64,000 nt of DNA, taken from contig JAQFVV010000208.1 in NCBI GenBank assembly GCA_028023455.1, forward strand, positions 556,001 through 620,000. The letters are read 5' to 3'. A program made the position numbers and the translations under genes. This DNA is from Epiperipatus broadwayi (Eukaryota > Onychophora > Udeonychophora > Euonychophora > Peripatidae). This document shows, in pieces, positions 22,820 to 32,839 of this stretch. The number at the start of each line of letters is the position of its first letter. Position 1 is the stretch's first letter. Under the pieces are notes generated by a model, which was not told the DNA's origin, did no database searches, and saw only the letters and a list, made by a program, of their open reading frames with translations.

Positions 22820-22868
22820 ATTTCCAACGTTTCGACTATCTTTACTCTATAGTCATTTTCAAGGATCT
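22820..22868 (-). ncRNA. degenerate Penelope-type hammerhead
   Basis: On the minus strand CTTGAAAAT (where CTGAAGAT is usual) is followed by a perfect 6-bp stem II, GACTAT/ATAGTC, with a 9-nt loop, then GAAAC and GTTGG. The stem and the GAAAC are intact, but two core positions are altered. The form, including ACGTTGG after GAAA, is the one commonly seen at Penelope-like ends. Confidence 0.6.
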
Positions 22869-23161
22869 AGAAAAAACATTACATTATAAACAAACTTCAC
22901 ATAATAAAAACAAAAATAATCAAAAACAATATAAAGCATATAAACCCCATAAAATTTAAAAATAAATAAAATACATTAAAATCAATTAAATTAAAAACAC
23001 AAAACATACACCACACTTACTTGACTCCCTTCTCAAAAAACTTTCCCTTTTTACATTTTTTATCCAAAAAACCAATTGTTACAATAAAAAAACTTATTTC
23101 CTTTTTCTTTCTTATATACTTCAAAAATGAATTTATTTCCAAAAAATTCTTTATTCATGTC

Positions 23162-23541
23162 TTATCCAATTCTATTTAAAACAGGTTTATATCTTTTTAT
23201 ATATAAACTCTCTTTTACCATTCTTTCTTTATACAATCTAACCCCCTCCAACATTTTAATCTTAAAATCTATATGTCCAAATTCCTTACTATGTAAATGC
23301 TGTTTCAATCTTGTCTCTAATTTGTTCTTTGTTGTACCAATATATGATACATCTTTATTCTCTTTTTTACAATCCAAACATTCTATTTTATAAATACCAT
23401 TCATGTTTTCAACATTCCTATTTCTTATCATATTACCTAAATTACATTTTCTTCTATATACTGGTTTCAACAATAAACCACATTCCTTATCATATTTCTT
23501 ATTCATATCCCTCATTATTTTTTTAATCTTAACAAGTTTTG
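23162..23541 (-). pseudogene. GIY-YIG endonuclease domain of a Penelope-like element (partial)
   Basis: About 126 codons are open to the TAG/TAA near 23162. The GIY-YIG fold motifs are in order: GIYKIECLDCKK, with the CxxC typical of Penelope-like proteins, then SYIGTTKNKLETRLKQH with the catalytic arginine, a KESLYIKRY segment with the catalytic glutamate, and PVLNR at the C-terminus. In these elements the domain nicks DNA to prime reverse transcription. The frame continues upstream to 23617, but that part is translated from the host family A element and is not Penelope sequence. The N-terminal RT is absent because of 5' truncation. Confidence 0.8.
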
Positions 23542-23566
23542 ATAATACCCTCAACCCCAGATATCT

Positions 23567-23600
23567 CACTAGCAACGCTAGATTCAGAAACCGGTCTGGG
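23567..23600 (+). ncRNA. hammerhead relic, family A, core destroyed
   Basis: GAAAC (23587-23591), stem III CCGG, TC and TGGGG are intact, but the core reads CTAGCAA in place of CTGACGA. It is the mirror partner of the motif at 22408-22447 across the nested insertion. Confidence 0.45.
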
Positions 23601-23740
23601 GTTGAGGGTATTCTCAAAGCTTGTTAAGAGTTTGTTTTGCGAACTCTATATATAACATTTGTAAAATGCATGTTAGTGAGAGAGATTATATATAACATTT
23701 GTAAGCACGAGCTTTATTAAAATTAGATCATGTGACATCT

Positions 23741-24785
23741 GACTTTATTTTTTTTATCAAATTAATTTCATATTTTAAAATAATCCTTAGGGGGATAAAT
23801 CAATAGATAAGTAAATTAATAAGTAATTTGATTTGTTTATCTATACCAGTAGTTGTTTAAAGTTATTTTTATTTGATTAAATATTATTAGATAATTAAAA
23901 TAAATGTATATGAGCTATGAGTTAGTAAAATATACACACAAAAGTAGTTACATATATGTATTATAAGAAGAGGAGATATGTCTGTGCTCCAATGTATTAA
24001 AATGGTAAATTGTGATATTTAAAGTTTTATCTTATGTTTAAATATTAATGCTTTAATATAATTGTAATAAAATGATGGCTAATTTTAGTTATAAGTCTTT
24101 ATAAGTTATTATTTATAAGATATGTATGAAACAGGTATAAATCGGGGGGAGGGGGGTAGGAAGTTAATACCCGAGTTATTCGATAAAATAAAGATAGAGA
24201 TGTTTTTATTTGGTCTGCACCAAAGAGTGGTCTATCAACATTTAGCTTAATATTCTAAATTGTAAGTGGAAATTAGTCCAGAAAGAGATCAGTAGTCATA
24301 TTTGATAGGGTATAGTATAAAAGTTTCATTTGTTGTATTTTATTATAGAGTTTATTAATAAGACCATAAGAAAATTGAGTGTAAAAAAAAAAAAAGAACA
24401 AATTAATGATTTCATAATTATTGTATTAATATCTTTTTAGTGTGAGGTAGAGATCAAATGGAGAATATCATAAAATATAAACAGATAAAATGTAATATTT
24501 TATAATATTATAATGAAATTACTTTAGTTAGGAAATAAAACATTAATCCGTATTTTAAATCTTCTTATATTTTCAGCATAATCTATAAAGGATAATGATT
24601 GTAAATCAAATCCATAAAAAAGGGATTGGTTATTTAATACACATTATTTTGTGATATAGATAATAAAATTAGATACACAACACCTTATGGTATTAGCAGG
24701 AAATTTTATTTTAGGGGAGTATAAATATTCAAAGTTTTATATCTGTTATTATATTATTAAACAATTCAAAACAAAACAATACTCT
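23741..24785. other. AT-rich noncoding stretch
   Basis: No gene or repeat partner recognised. Confidence 0.5.
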
Positions 24786-25014
24786 CCATATAGTAGTGCC
24801 ATCTTGTGCTAACAAGAGCAATCAATGGATGCCAGACTAGGTGCAGTGCTCTCAGATCCAAGGCTCCTCACTGATGAAGGCCACAAGCCAGAAACTAGTC
24901 TGGGGATATTGGATGAGTAGGCACTAGATAGGGATTTTATGCACAAGCCTTCTGGCATCTATTGATTGCTCTTGTTAGCACAAGATGGCACTACTATATG
25001 GAGAGTGTTGTTTT
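24786..25014. mobile_element. hammerhead family B element with long inverted ends
   Basis: About 55 bp at 24786-24840 (ACTCTCCATATAGTAGTGCC, then ATCTTGTGCTAACAAG and ATTGATGG-like pieces) recur as the reverse complement at about 24955-25014. Between them lie the hammerhead and a right-hand block, GATGAGTAGGCACTAGATAG, that recurs in every other family B copy. It looks like a MITE, but the ribozyme and the tandem copy at 63238 argue for an RNA-mediated origin. Other copies are at 41460, 42755, 44985, 49795, 49990 and 63238. Confidence 0.75.
24865..24906 (+). ncRNA. type I hammerhead ribozyme-like motif, family B, canonical core
   Basis: Stem I TCCTCA pairs with TGGGGA (24901-24906), with one wobble. 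The core CTGATGA spans 24871-24877. Stem II is GGC/GCC with loop CACAA, framed by an A-A mismatch. GAAA is at 24891-24894, stem III is the self-complementary CTAG, and the cleavage dinucleotide is TC (24899-24900). The only weak point is the A-A at the base of stem II, where G-C is usual. Confidence 0.65.
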
Positions 25015-25852
25015 GTTTTGAATCGTTTAATAACAATTATTGTGCTAGTATGAGATAGTGATCATGTGATGTTATTATATTACATTGTTATATAACTTTT
25101 TATATTATTTTATATTAATTCATTTATTAATTATAATTAATTATTGAAAATTTGTAAATAAGATGTTATTAAAATTAATGCTTTAAAAGTCAAACCCGGT
25201 ATCTAGAGGAGTATTTCTTTTGTTGGGATCATCATCACTGCACCATCATCAGAGAGTACGAATTGTAATATAAACATTAACCAAAATATACAATTAAAGA
25301 TTTGGAGGAGAAATTAATTCAGTACAAGATATTGTATAATAATTATCTGGGGAAATATTTCTTAAATGGGATCTTAAATTATTGCAAACTGCCTTGAACA
25401 TATCAATCATTGATAAAATTTATTACAAATTTATTAACGTATGTTTATTTATAGGAAATTAGAGTATGAATTAGTTATTATTTAAAGTTGTAAATTATGA
25501 TTACAATTTAGATAACAATAGCGATTTATTATTCCATAGTAAAGAACCTTTATATAAAGTAGTAATATAATTTTAATTATAGATTAATGTTATAAGTCTT
25601 TTCTGAAATGATGCCTATCTATAGAGTTAAAGTAAAATGCCTCTTAATATTTCATAGGGGATATAAATAGCTAATTAAAATCAGTGATAATTCTGAGATC
25701 TCTTTGGTATAATATTATTATTATGGTTATTGTTAATGATAATCCTATAAAAGTAATAATAATAAAAGATCAATATACAATAAAATGATAATATAACTTT
25801 TAAGTAGGTTAATATTAGTTCTTATTAAGCACAATGTCAATACATAATACTT
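25015..25852. other. AT-rich noncoding stretch
   Basis: No supported gene. CCATCATCAG at about 25243 resembles a hammerhead core on the minus strand but has no GAAA partner. Confidence 0.5.
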
Positions 25853-26165
25853 AAATAAGGCTATAACATTAGTACAAGCATCTTGAGTGCTTAATTTATT
25901 ACATTAGAGACTTATACAAATCTAAACACAACATTCGACTTTATAAAGATAAGAGTGACCCACTATTATCTTCAACCTATTTTCTAATTATATAGGCAAA
26001 TCACAATGCTTTAGATTTGCCTATATAATTAGAAAAATAGATTGAAAATAAGAATGGGACGCTCTCTTATCTTATAAAGTCGAATCTTGCATTTAGATTT
26101 ATAGAGGCCTCTCTTGTAATAAATTAAGCACTCAAGGTGCATGTATTAAGGTTATAGCCTTATTT
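25853..26165. repeat. 313-bp near-palindrome
   Basis: The outer ends AAATAAGGCTATAAC (25853) and GTTATAGCCTTATTT (26151) are exact reverse complements. Pairing continues inwards through TGAGTGCTTAATTTATTAC, TCGACTTTATAA and TAATTATATAGGCAAATC to a loop of about 11 nt near 26008. No hammerhead and no ORF were seen inside it. It may be a fold-back MITE or a palindrome formed by inverted duplication. Confidence 0.85.
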
Positions 26166-26409
26166 AATTAGGTTAATATAAATTTGATAATCATAAATAT
26201 TTAAGTATTATTATTAGTCATAAGAATATTTAGATACTTAATAAAGAGAAGTGTCTTAGTATTCTTAAGCCATTGGATAAATACTTCGGTATTGTAATTT
26301 TGTTAATAGGATAAGTGGGTTTCATAATGGCTAATATTAATTATATTTTAAAAATAAGAGTATCAAATCATTTCTAGATAAAGTCACAGTATAGCCTAAA
26401 CTAGAAACT

Positions 26410-28155
26410 TGTCATGTTTTCTAGGGGTCGTCCTCCTATTGGCAGAGTACACCATCGACCAAGAGATTACACTCTGCCTATATATCAAAAACCTCAAGCC
26501 CCAATGTTACATCTTATGGACAGTGCAATCATCTTGATATTCAATGTTCCATTATACAATGCCTACAGTATAGTCATGCAAATAATAAAATCAATCAATG
26601 AACCCATGATCAAAACTAAAATACCAATCTGCCTAATTACAACACACATACAAATGATGATGCCTAACCTAAGGAAAAACTCCTAATTGATTTTCCCATA
26701 AAAAAACACTGACAATACTCAAGATATCATTATAAATTCAACTCCAATATCGGTAGACCAAAGGATAAATTCACCAGGCAATAGCAATCAACCAACTCAG
26801 ATAGAATCAGCCAATGATACAGAAAAAACAACAGTCACACTGCCACTCTAATAATAAATAAAACCTCTACCCAAATCATGGACACCCTCATTCCATGCCT
26901 CATATCAATAGTAGTACCTAATCCCCCCCTCATAGGGAAAAAGGAAGCCTGGATGGCCCATAAAAATCATGGGTCAAAAAGAGCCAAGGTACTTGAGCTT
27001 TAATGTGGGCCAGTGATATTAGCTCATGTTTCAGCAGATGACGCTACACCTATGACTTTGCCTCCACCCACTAACCAAAAGATACTTTGCAAAATGAACC
27101 AAGCCATAAGACGGAAACCATCAACATACAAAAAATTAAAATAGTGTCAATATCAAATGAACATCACTAAAGCAAATTTTTACCAACCATAGGCAACTAT
27201 CACCAAGCAGTAAATTTCACACACACTGTACATCATATGTAACATTGCCCCACTTCTGCACCAATCAACATGCAGTTGTAAAATAATGAATACAACAATA
27301 ACTACCTACAAATCTTCAGAAGGGTTGAAAAATCTCAATTAAACTCTGCCTCAATCTCATATGTAAATCATTAACTGAATATGTGTCCTCTGGGCAAATA
27401 TTAAACAACACTTTCCAAAACACAGTAGTCCAAACTATCCTTTGCAACTGAGTATATATCTCTTATAGACCATTCATTATATCTCATGACCCTCCTATAA
27501 TTAACTATATGCTGTAGTTTCATGACAATCTATTACACATATCTGTAAACTAATATTATTTTGATTATACTTGCAAAACTCATATAGCCCTCTGTGTATG
27601 AATAAATATGTAAAACCCTCCTTATGTATCCCACATAAGCACCTATCAAATATACTAAATTTATTATAAAATAATAAGTTAATGATTATATTATACTCTA
27701 TGCATCCTATTTTCTATATGTATTTATAATTACATGTAACACTATATATTCTATATAACCAATACCTGTAAAATCATTTATGTATCCAAAAAAATATGTA
27801 ATCTTTAAATGCACAAATAAATAAATGATTCACTTATATGCTCACAATGAGCACATCATCAAATCTATCGATCTATAATATAATGATAACCTAATAATTG
27901 TATTATTATTTACAGTAACCTATAGTATGGATATATCTAATGTATTAATGTAATAATGTCATAGTAATGTAATGATTGTATTGTGATTTACAAAAACCTA
28001 TGCCTTGTACACAGCTATAATTTATGTAACACTGTATACCCTATGTATCTGTCACATAATAGTGTAACTATAAAATTCCCCTATTTACCAGTTATCTATG
28101 AAACTATTAAGTATTCAATAAACTTTGCTTTGAAATCTAATAATAATAATAATTC
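26410..28155 (+). mobile_element. LINE-2-related copy with ORF1 remnant and own 3' end
   Basis: At 26445-26545 the translation (frame-corrected) TIDQEITLCLYIKNLKPQC aligns with the LINE-2 ORF1 segment ITDQEATLHLYIRGLKPRC that precedes its zinc knuckle, and remnants of the knuckle follow. The ORF1-like part ends near 27141 with the same lysine-rich tail as LINE-2. Then, with no ORF2, about 1 kb of 3' sequence leads to TTCAATAAACTTTGCTTTGA and a (TAA)n tail at about 28139-28152. LINE-2 itself ends in ATCAATAAAATATGCTTTGA. It is either a deleted LINE-2 or an ORF1-only half-LINE. Stops and frameshifts make it inactive. Confidence 0.6.
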
Positions 28156-28499
28156 ATTTCTTTATTTAATGTACATATCAACAGCATTTACCTAATTATA
28201 GACTGCATAGTGAGTTAAATAATATAAATTAGCAAAAAAATAATAGAAAGTAAAAAAAATAATGAAATGAGCAATAAGTAAAAATGAAATGCACCAAATG
28301 AAACTAAGGATTTTTTTTTATGATGGCTTTAAATTAAAAATATCTTTATTAGCAAAATCTCTATTATAAGTTCGGTGTAACCGAAGTAAAGGAGAAATTT
28401 TTAATATATCGGATTTACAAATTTTAAATTCAAAAATATGATTATTATAATGCTGTTTTTGATACTTACTTTAGGCAGCAAATTAGATACAGAAATATT
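28156..28499. other. AT-rich stretch
   Basis: No gene seen. It may include unrecognised 5' parts of the RTE copy that follows. Confidence 0.4.
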
Positions 28500-29473
28500 T
28501 TAAGATTTTCATGGAAGACTTTAATGATAGAATTGAAAAGCGATTGAAAGATAAAAGTGGTGTGGATAAATTTAGTTACAATGACCACAAAAAAAATAGC
28601 TGTTGAAGCAATTTAACAGTAAAATTTTAATTACGACAACGGATGAATACACATATATTTTAAAATGATCTATTAAAAAGACTAGAGCATTTGAAAATTT
28701 GAAAAATAGTATAAAAAAGAGTTAATAATGATATTTAAAAAATATAAGTATAAACTGGCAAAGAAATCTACCAAAGAGAATAAAACTCTCAAAAGTATGA
28801 AACAATTCCTTGGTATTAGAAGGAAAATTATTATTAAAAAGGAGGACAACATCATGAATTTGTGGAAACGTTCTACAAAGAAATATATTAGAAAGCAAGA
28901 AAACAAAACTCTTACAGTTAACAAAATTTTCTGAATGGATTAGAATTTTAAATGAAGGAATGGAATATGCAATTAAATCCTCTGAAGAAGAACAATGGAA
29001 CAGGAAATGATTGGGTTATTATTGATATCTCAAAAAAAGAAAGCGAAAAAGTAGCAAAATTGTTGAAAAGATTATTTACAGATTGCTAAAATTGTAAATA
29101 TGTGCTAGATGATTGGAAGAGTACAGTAATGATAATAAAGTTGAAAAAGAAGATAGCAATTATGGAATCTACATAACTTTGGTGCAGAACATTAAGTCTA
29201 AGTATTGTGAGAAGTTATAGAAAAGATGGATAAATATAAAACTATCATTATGCATTGGATTTGTAGATTATGAAAAAGCATTTGATTCTATAGACATTTC
29301 CACAATGATTAATGCTTTGGATCATCAAGATATACAGCTAGAATATTATGTCATATTCTGAAGAATATTTATCAAAATATGGTGTCACTAGGAATAATAA
29401 ATATTACCATATAATACTAAATCATCCATGCACTTTATTACAGTTACACAATGCTTTATTTATCACCTTCTTT

Positions 29474-29520
29474 TACAGTGTACAGTTTCAATTGTCCCAG
29501 CAATCTTCTTCAGAACTACA
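29474..29520 (-). ncRNA. type I hammerhead ribozyme-like motif, family D, minus strand
   Basis: Minus strand: stem I TGTAGTT, core CTGAAGA (29513-29507), stem II built on ATTG/CAAT, GAAA (29489-29486), then CTGTA, in which GTA can serve as the cleavage triplet, and CACTGTA, which closes stem I. The core fits CUGANGA. Confidence 0.6.
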
Positions 29521-29625
29521 ACATAATACAAACATATGAATACAAATATACATGAACATATAATGTATATTTATATTCATATGTTAATGCATATTTCTAT
29601 TTATATTCATATGTTTATATTATGT

Positions 29626-29672
29626 TGTAGTTCTGAAAAAGATTGCTGGGGCAATCGAAACTGTAAACTGTA
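29626..29672 (+). ncRNA. type I hammerhead ribozyme-like motif, family D, plus strand
   Basis: Stem I TGTAGTT pairs with AACTGTA (29666-29672) by seven pairs including wobbles. The core CTGAAAA has one change from CTGAAGA. Stem II is a perfect 6-bp GATTGC/GCAATC with loop TGGG (29641-29656), followed by GAAA (29657-29660) and CTGTA. Stem II is better than in the mirror copy, but the core is slightly worse. Confidence 0.6.
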
Positions 29673-30225
29673 AAAGAAGGTGGTAAATAAAGCATTGTAA
29701 AACAATAGTAAAATGTATGGATGATTTAGTATTATATGGTATAGATTTGGCTTCTTGAATAATAAATATTGACATATGTCTACAACATGATTCCATATCT
29801 TCAAAAAAATGTTACAACAATTTTACTTTTGTAGGTTAAAATAGGAAACAAAGGGAATAAAAATATATGAAAATTATTTAAATCATTTAGATTTGAAAAT
29901 GATGTACACCTAATTCTCTTTTTACACATTTTTTTTTTTTTGCATGATTTTGAAATAACACACATTTTAAAAAAACATATATTTCTCTTTCTACAAGAGT
30001 TGTTTTAAAATATCGATAAAGAAAACAGTACTTTGGGATTAGAGCAGCTGTGACATATTGATGATAGGAATGAAGAAACAAACGTTTTTGTCTGGAAGGC
30101 TTTAAAAAAATCATTTTACATTTTCAAAGTAATCTTAGATTGTCTTAAGTTATTAAACTTTTTTTTAATTCTAAATAATTTCATGTAAGTAATATAAAAT
30201 AATTTATTTCCTTTTTAGAAGATCT

Positions 30226-30347
30226 GAATTCAGACTCTCAGTGCCATCTCATATTGCTGACCCACCTGATCACACATGTGTGTGATCAGGTGGGTCAGAA
30301 ATATGAGATGGCACTGAGAGTAGTGGGTCATGTGAAAGTCTGAATTC
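30226..30347. repeat. 122-bp near-perfect hairpin
   Basis: GAATTCAGACT at 30226 and AGTCTGAATTC at 30337 are the ends. The arms CTCTCAGTGCCATCTCATAT and CCCACCTGATCACACATGTG pair almost without error about a centre at 30276, with one 16-bp insertion in the right arm (30321-30336). It is less AT-rich than the flanks and has no ORF. Confidence 0.9.
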
Positions 30348-30825
30348 CTTATTGGTGTTGATGTTAAAAAAAATTAATTTTGTTTAAATTTTATTGATTA
30401 ATTTATTTAAATTTATATTTACTAATTTTGCCAAAAATCAACCGATGGGAAATTATACAATGCAGGTTTTAGTGATAGCAATAGTATTCCAATAATGTGC
30501 AAACATATACATTTGTTATCAGAAACCGACAGTGAATAAAATCTTGGGTACTTTACATTTACAGATAAGATGTTGCCCAATTTTTGATAAATATATAGTT
30601 ACAGGGGCCTATAATTTCTCTTTCTGAATGTGTTAGTTGTTAAATTTAAAAAAAAATTAATATGCTAAATGAAATAAAAGTAATAAATTCTGATAAATTG
30701 TGTTAATAATCTTTATTTCATTTTTTTTTACTTATAACATAGAAGTGACAATACATTTTGAACTTTAAACTTTTCAATGGCTTATGTAAATGAGATATTT
30801 ATTTTATATAGCGCAATGTTTCTGA

Positions 30826-31034
30826 ATTGTAATAGACTAATAATCAGCTTTTTAAGCTAATGCACTTAAGATTTGCCCATACTTAAACATTTGGGTTGAA
30901 AAAATAGGTGATTCATTCTATTTTTTCACAAAGACTTTATCTTGTATTGGAAAAATTAGAGTATTCATTTGTTGTTAAGATCCGCAAAGTGCATGTGCAT
31001 TAGCTTAAAAAGCTGATTATTAGTTTATTACAAT
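30826..31034. mobile_element. MITE-like repeat E with about 40-bp inverted ends
   Basis: The ends ATTGTAATAGACTAATAATC and GATTATTAGTTTATTACAAT flank a 209-bp element, and the inner ends TTTTTAAGCTAATGCAC and GTGCATTAGCTTAAAAA also match. A degenerate relative is at 15778-15960. No ORF is present. The sequence CAATGGCTTATGTA lies both just upstream (30775) and across the right end (31031). Confidence 0.75.
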
Positions 31035-32065
31035 GGCTTATGTAGAAAACCAATGAGTGTTTCATCATGATATCAGTTTCAAGGTTTTTTTACTTTTCAA
31101 ATAAAATTTATGTTCCTATAACACATTTTTTATTATGTTCAATGTGTATGAAGTAAAATTTGATAGCACACAAAAAATATAACATTCTAACCCATATTTT
31201 TATATGGTTTATTTAATTATTTCAGTTGATTTCTTAAGTCCGGAACCAAATTCCTTATTCTCCATATATAGAATGTATTTTTTTACACCAATTTCTTTTA
31301 AAAACATATAATTTTCGAAAATTAATCTATTGTGTAAAATGAGAATTAGGTGTAGTTATTTTGCAACTAATGTAGAAAATAGAACTAAAAATAATTGCTA
31401 AAAAGATTACAGTATATTTCATTGGATCTTCTCAGAAGAAGAAAATAAATATCAATGATCAGGAATCTGAAATAATTACAAATTATAAAGACCGTGGTCA
31501 GATTATTAAAACAGATGAAAACATAATAAATGAAGTTAATCTTAGAATTAATCTTGGATGAAATGCTTTTGATAATAATTATTTAATATTAAAATGAAAT
31601 CTGTGTATGTGTTATAAAATGAAGGTTTTAAATAGATAGATTTTACTAGTGCTTACCCATATATCTGAGTTTTGGATACAGTAGTACATATATTTCAGAC
31701 TACTCAACAGAATATGGAGGGATATATGTTGGCAGAAGAAAGAAAAGACTGAAAGGGAAATACTTGGGTGAGAATAAAGAGGAATCAATTATATCATTAA
31801 AAGAAGTAAGAGATTGAAATGGAATTGGGCTCATAATAACACTAGAAGCATTGATAACAGATGGACACATGGAGTTTTACTTTGCCTATTCTAAAAAATT
31901 GAAAACGACCTAGAAAGAGACCAAATGTGAGATGTATGAATGAAACAGTAAAGTTTGTTGGTGTGATGACAGAAGTAAAGTTATTTTTCAGAAAAAGTGG
32001 TAATTTTGGAGAGATTTTTATTCTGTAATAGATTAATAATAATTGAAAATGATGATGATGATGAC

Positions 32066-32839
32066 ATTTATAATTACATGTAACATAACTTCAAATCGGA
32101 AAGCTATGCTTTTAAGCATATCTGAGAAATAAATCTTCATGCTTCTGATTAATATTATATATATTCAACAGCATCAAACGTTCTTCATAATCAGTCAAAT
32201 GATAAATTCCAAAATGCTAAAATAACTCCGTATTTATACTCCTCAGGAATATAATTATAAAAGAGGTTTCAATTTTTCTACAAAAGATACTTTTTCTTAA
32301 CTACTACTTTAATTTTAATTTAAACTCAATTTGTGTCTTTTGTAAGATTGAAAGAAAAAACATACTTCATCTTTTTAAAAAGCATAAAAGTTTCTGAAAG
32401 TTATAGCAAACAAGTAAACAATAAATCCATCATAAATTTAAATGACTATATTAACACACTTTATATACTTTTCACCGTCACCTAGGTACTCTCCCGCATA
32501 CAGGTAAGCTAATTTAGCTCTAACCTTTTATAAATCAAAAACATCAAAATTATGTTTTTTTCTGATTAATAATCGCATATTAAGTAGCTCAAACATAACC
32601 TTTTGTTTAAGAAGATAAATAGTAAAGTTTTAAGACAATTTAATAGGAAAAGCAAATGATTATCTAATACTGTGATGGAGTCATGGCCGAAAAATAAAAG
32701 AGGTTCGAAATAATATGTTTATTTGAACTAACGAAAAAGTTAAAAATAGAAGACAGCAATAAATCAATTGTTTGAGTTGTTAAAAGTACAATTGAAAAAC
32801 AGTTACCATAAATAATAATAATAATAAAAAATAGTTTTA
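32066..32839. other. flank and possible 5' UTR of LINE-2
   Basis: No coding region. The (ATA)n tract just before the ORF1 start at 32840 may mark the element's leader. I cannot place the 5' end of the LINE. Confidence 0.35.

Larger units (their letters stand above)
22743..23541 (-). mobile_element. Penelope-like element, 5'-truncated, nested
   Basis: It is read on the minus strand from 23541 to 22743. It holds the C-terminal GIY-YIG endonuclease domain (23541-23162), about 300 bp of A/T-rich 3' sequence, and a terminal stretch with a degenerate hammerhead (22820-22868). This order, with the ribozyme in the terminal repeat-like segment, is established for Penelope-like retroelements. The reverse transcriptase is missing, so the copy is dead-on-arrival. 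It lies inside a family A element and is younger than that element. Confidence 0.75.
22335..23740. mobile_element. hammerhead family A element, fold-back, split by a Penelope-like insertion
   Basis: The left part, 22335-22742, follows 5395-5840 nearly end to end (GTTATATATAGAG, CCAGCACTTTATCTAATG, ACCATATATTAATAGCTC, GTCACATGAC). The right part, 23542-23740, is an inverted end of the same family. The ACCCTCAACCCCAG block at 23548-23561 and its mirror at 23594-23607 surround a hammerhead relic. The 800 bp between them are a Penelope-like fragment. Its left junction falls just after GTTATATATAG and its right junction just before AACAAG, so about 20 bp of the host element (the ACAAACTCTT region) were lost at insertion. 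Confidence 0.75.
29387..29745. mobile_element. hammerhead family D element, fold-back copy
   Basis: The arms 29390-29520 and 29622-29740 are inverted copies (TACTAAATCATCCATGCA, CAATGCTTTATTTA, AGAACTACAACATAATA and their complements). They surround a spacer of TATATTCATATG-like repeats. Each arm carries one hammerhead-like motif, on opposite strands. It is inserted in the RT region of an RTE LINE. Confidence 0.75.
28500..32065 (+). mobile_element. old RTE copy fragmented by three palindromic insertions
   Basis: RTE coding remnants occur in the correct order on the plus strand. They are: endonuclease FMEDFNDRIEKRLKDKSG (about 28510); the linker equivalent to the first element (about 28720-28860); RT start (VLDDWKSTVMIIK, about 29110); RT motif A FVDYEKAFDSID (about 29265); a degenerate catalytic box, LRFADD reduced to FRFEND (about 29885); KININDQE..YKDRGQI (about 31440); and the C-terminal tail (about 31650-32060) ending in (GAT)n. 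The gaps are explained by a family D hammerhead element (29387-29745), a 122-bp hairpin (30226-30347) and MITE E (30826-31034). The host element is therefore older than all three. Confidence 0.75.

Noticed and set aside
25225-25255. CATCATCAG resembling a minus-strand hammerhead core
   Set aside because: No GAAA or stem II at the required spacing.
20332-26165. Recurrent spaced repeats considered as a CRISPR array
   Set aside because: The repeats are long, diverged, inverted and irregularly spaced, and the window is animal DNA. There is no leader or cas gene.
31060-31085. GTTTCATCATGATATCAG as a hammerhead
   Set aside because: The core would be CTGATAT and the stem II space is too short. It is probably chance.
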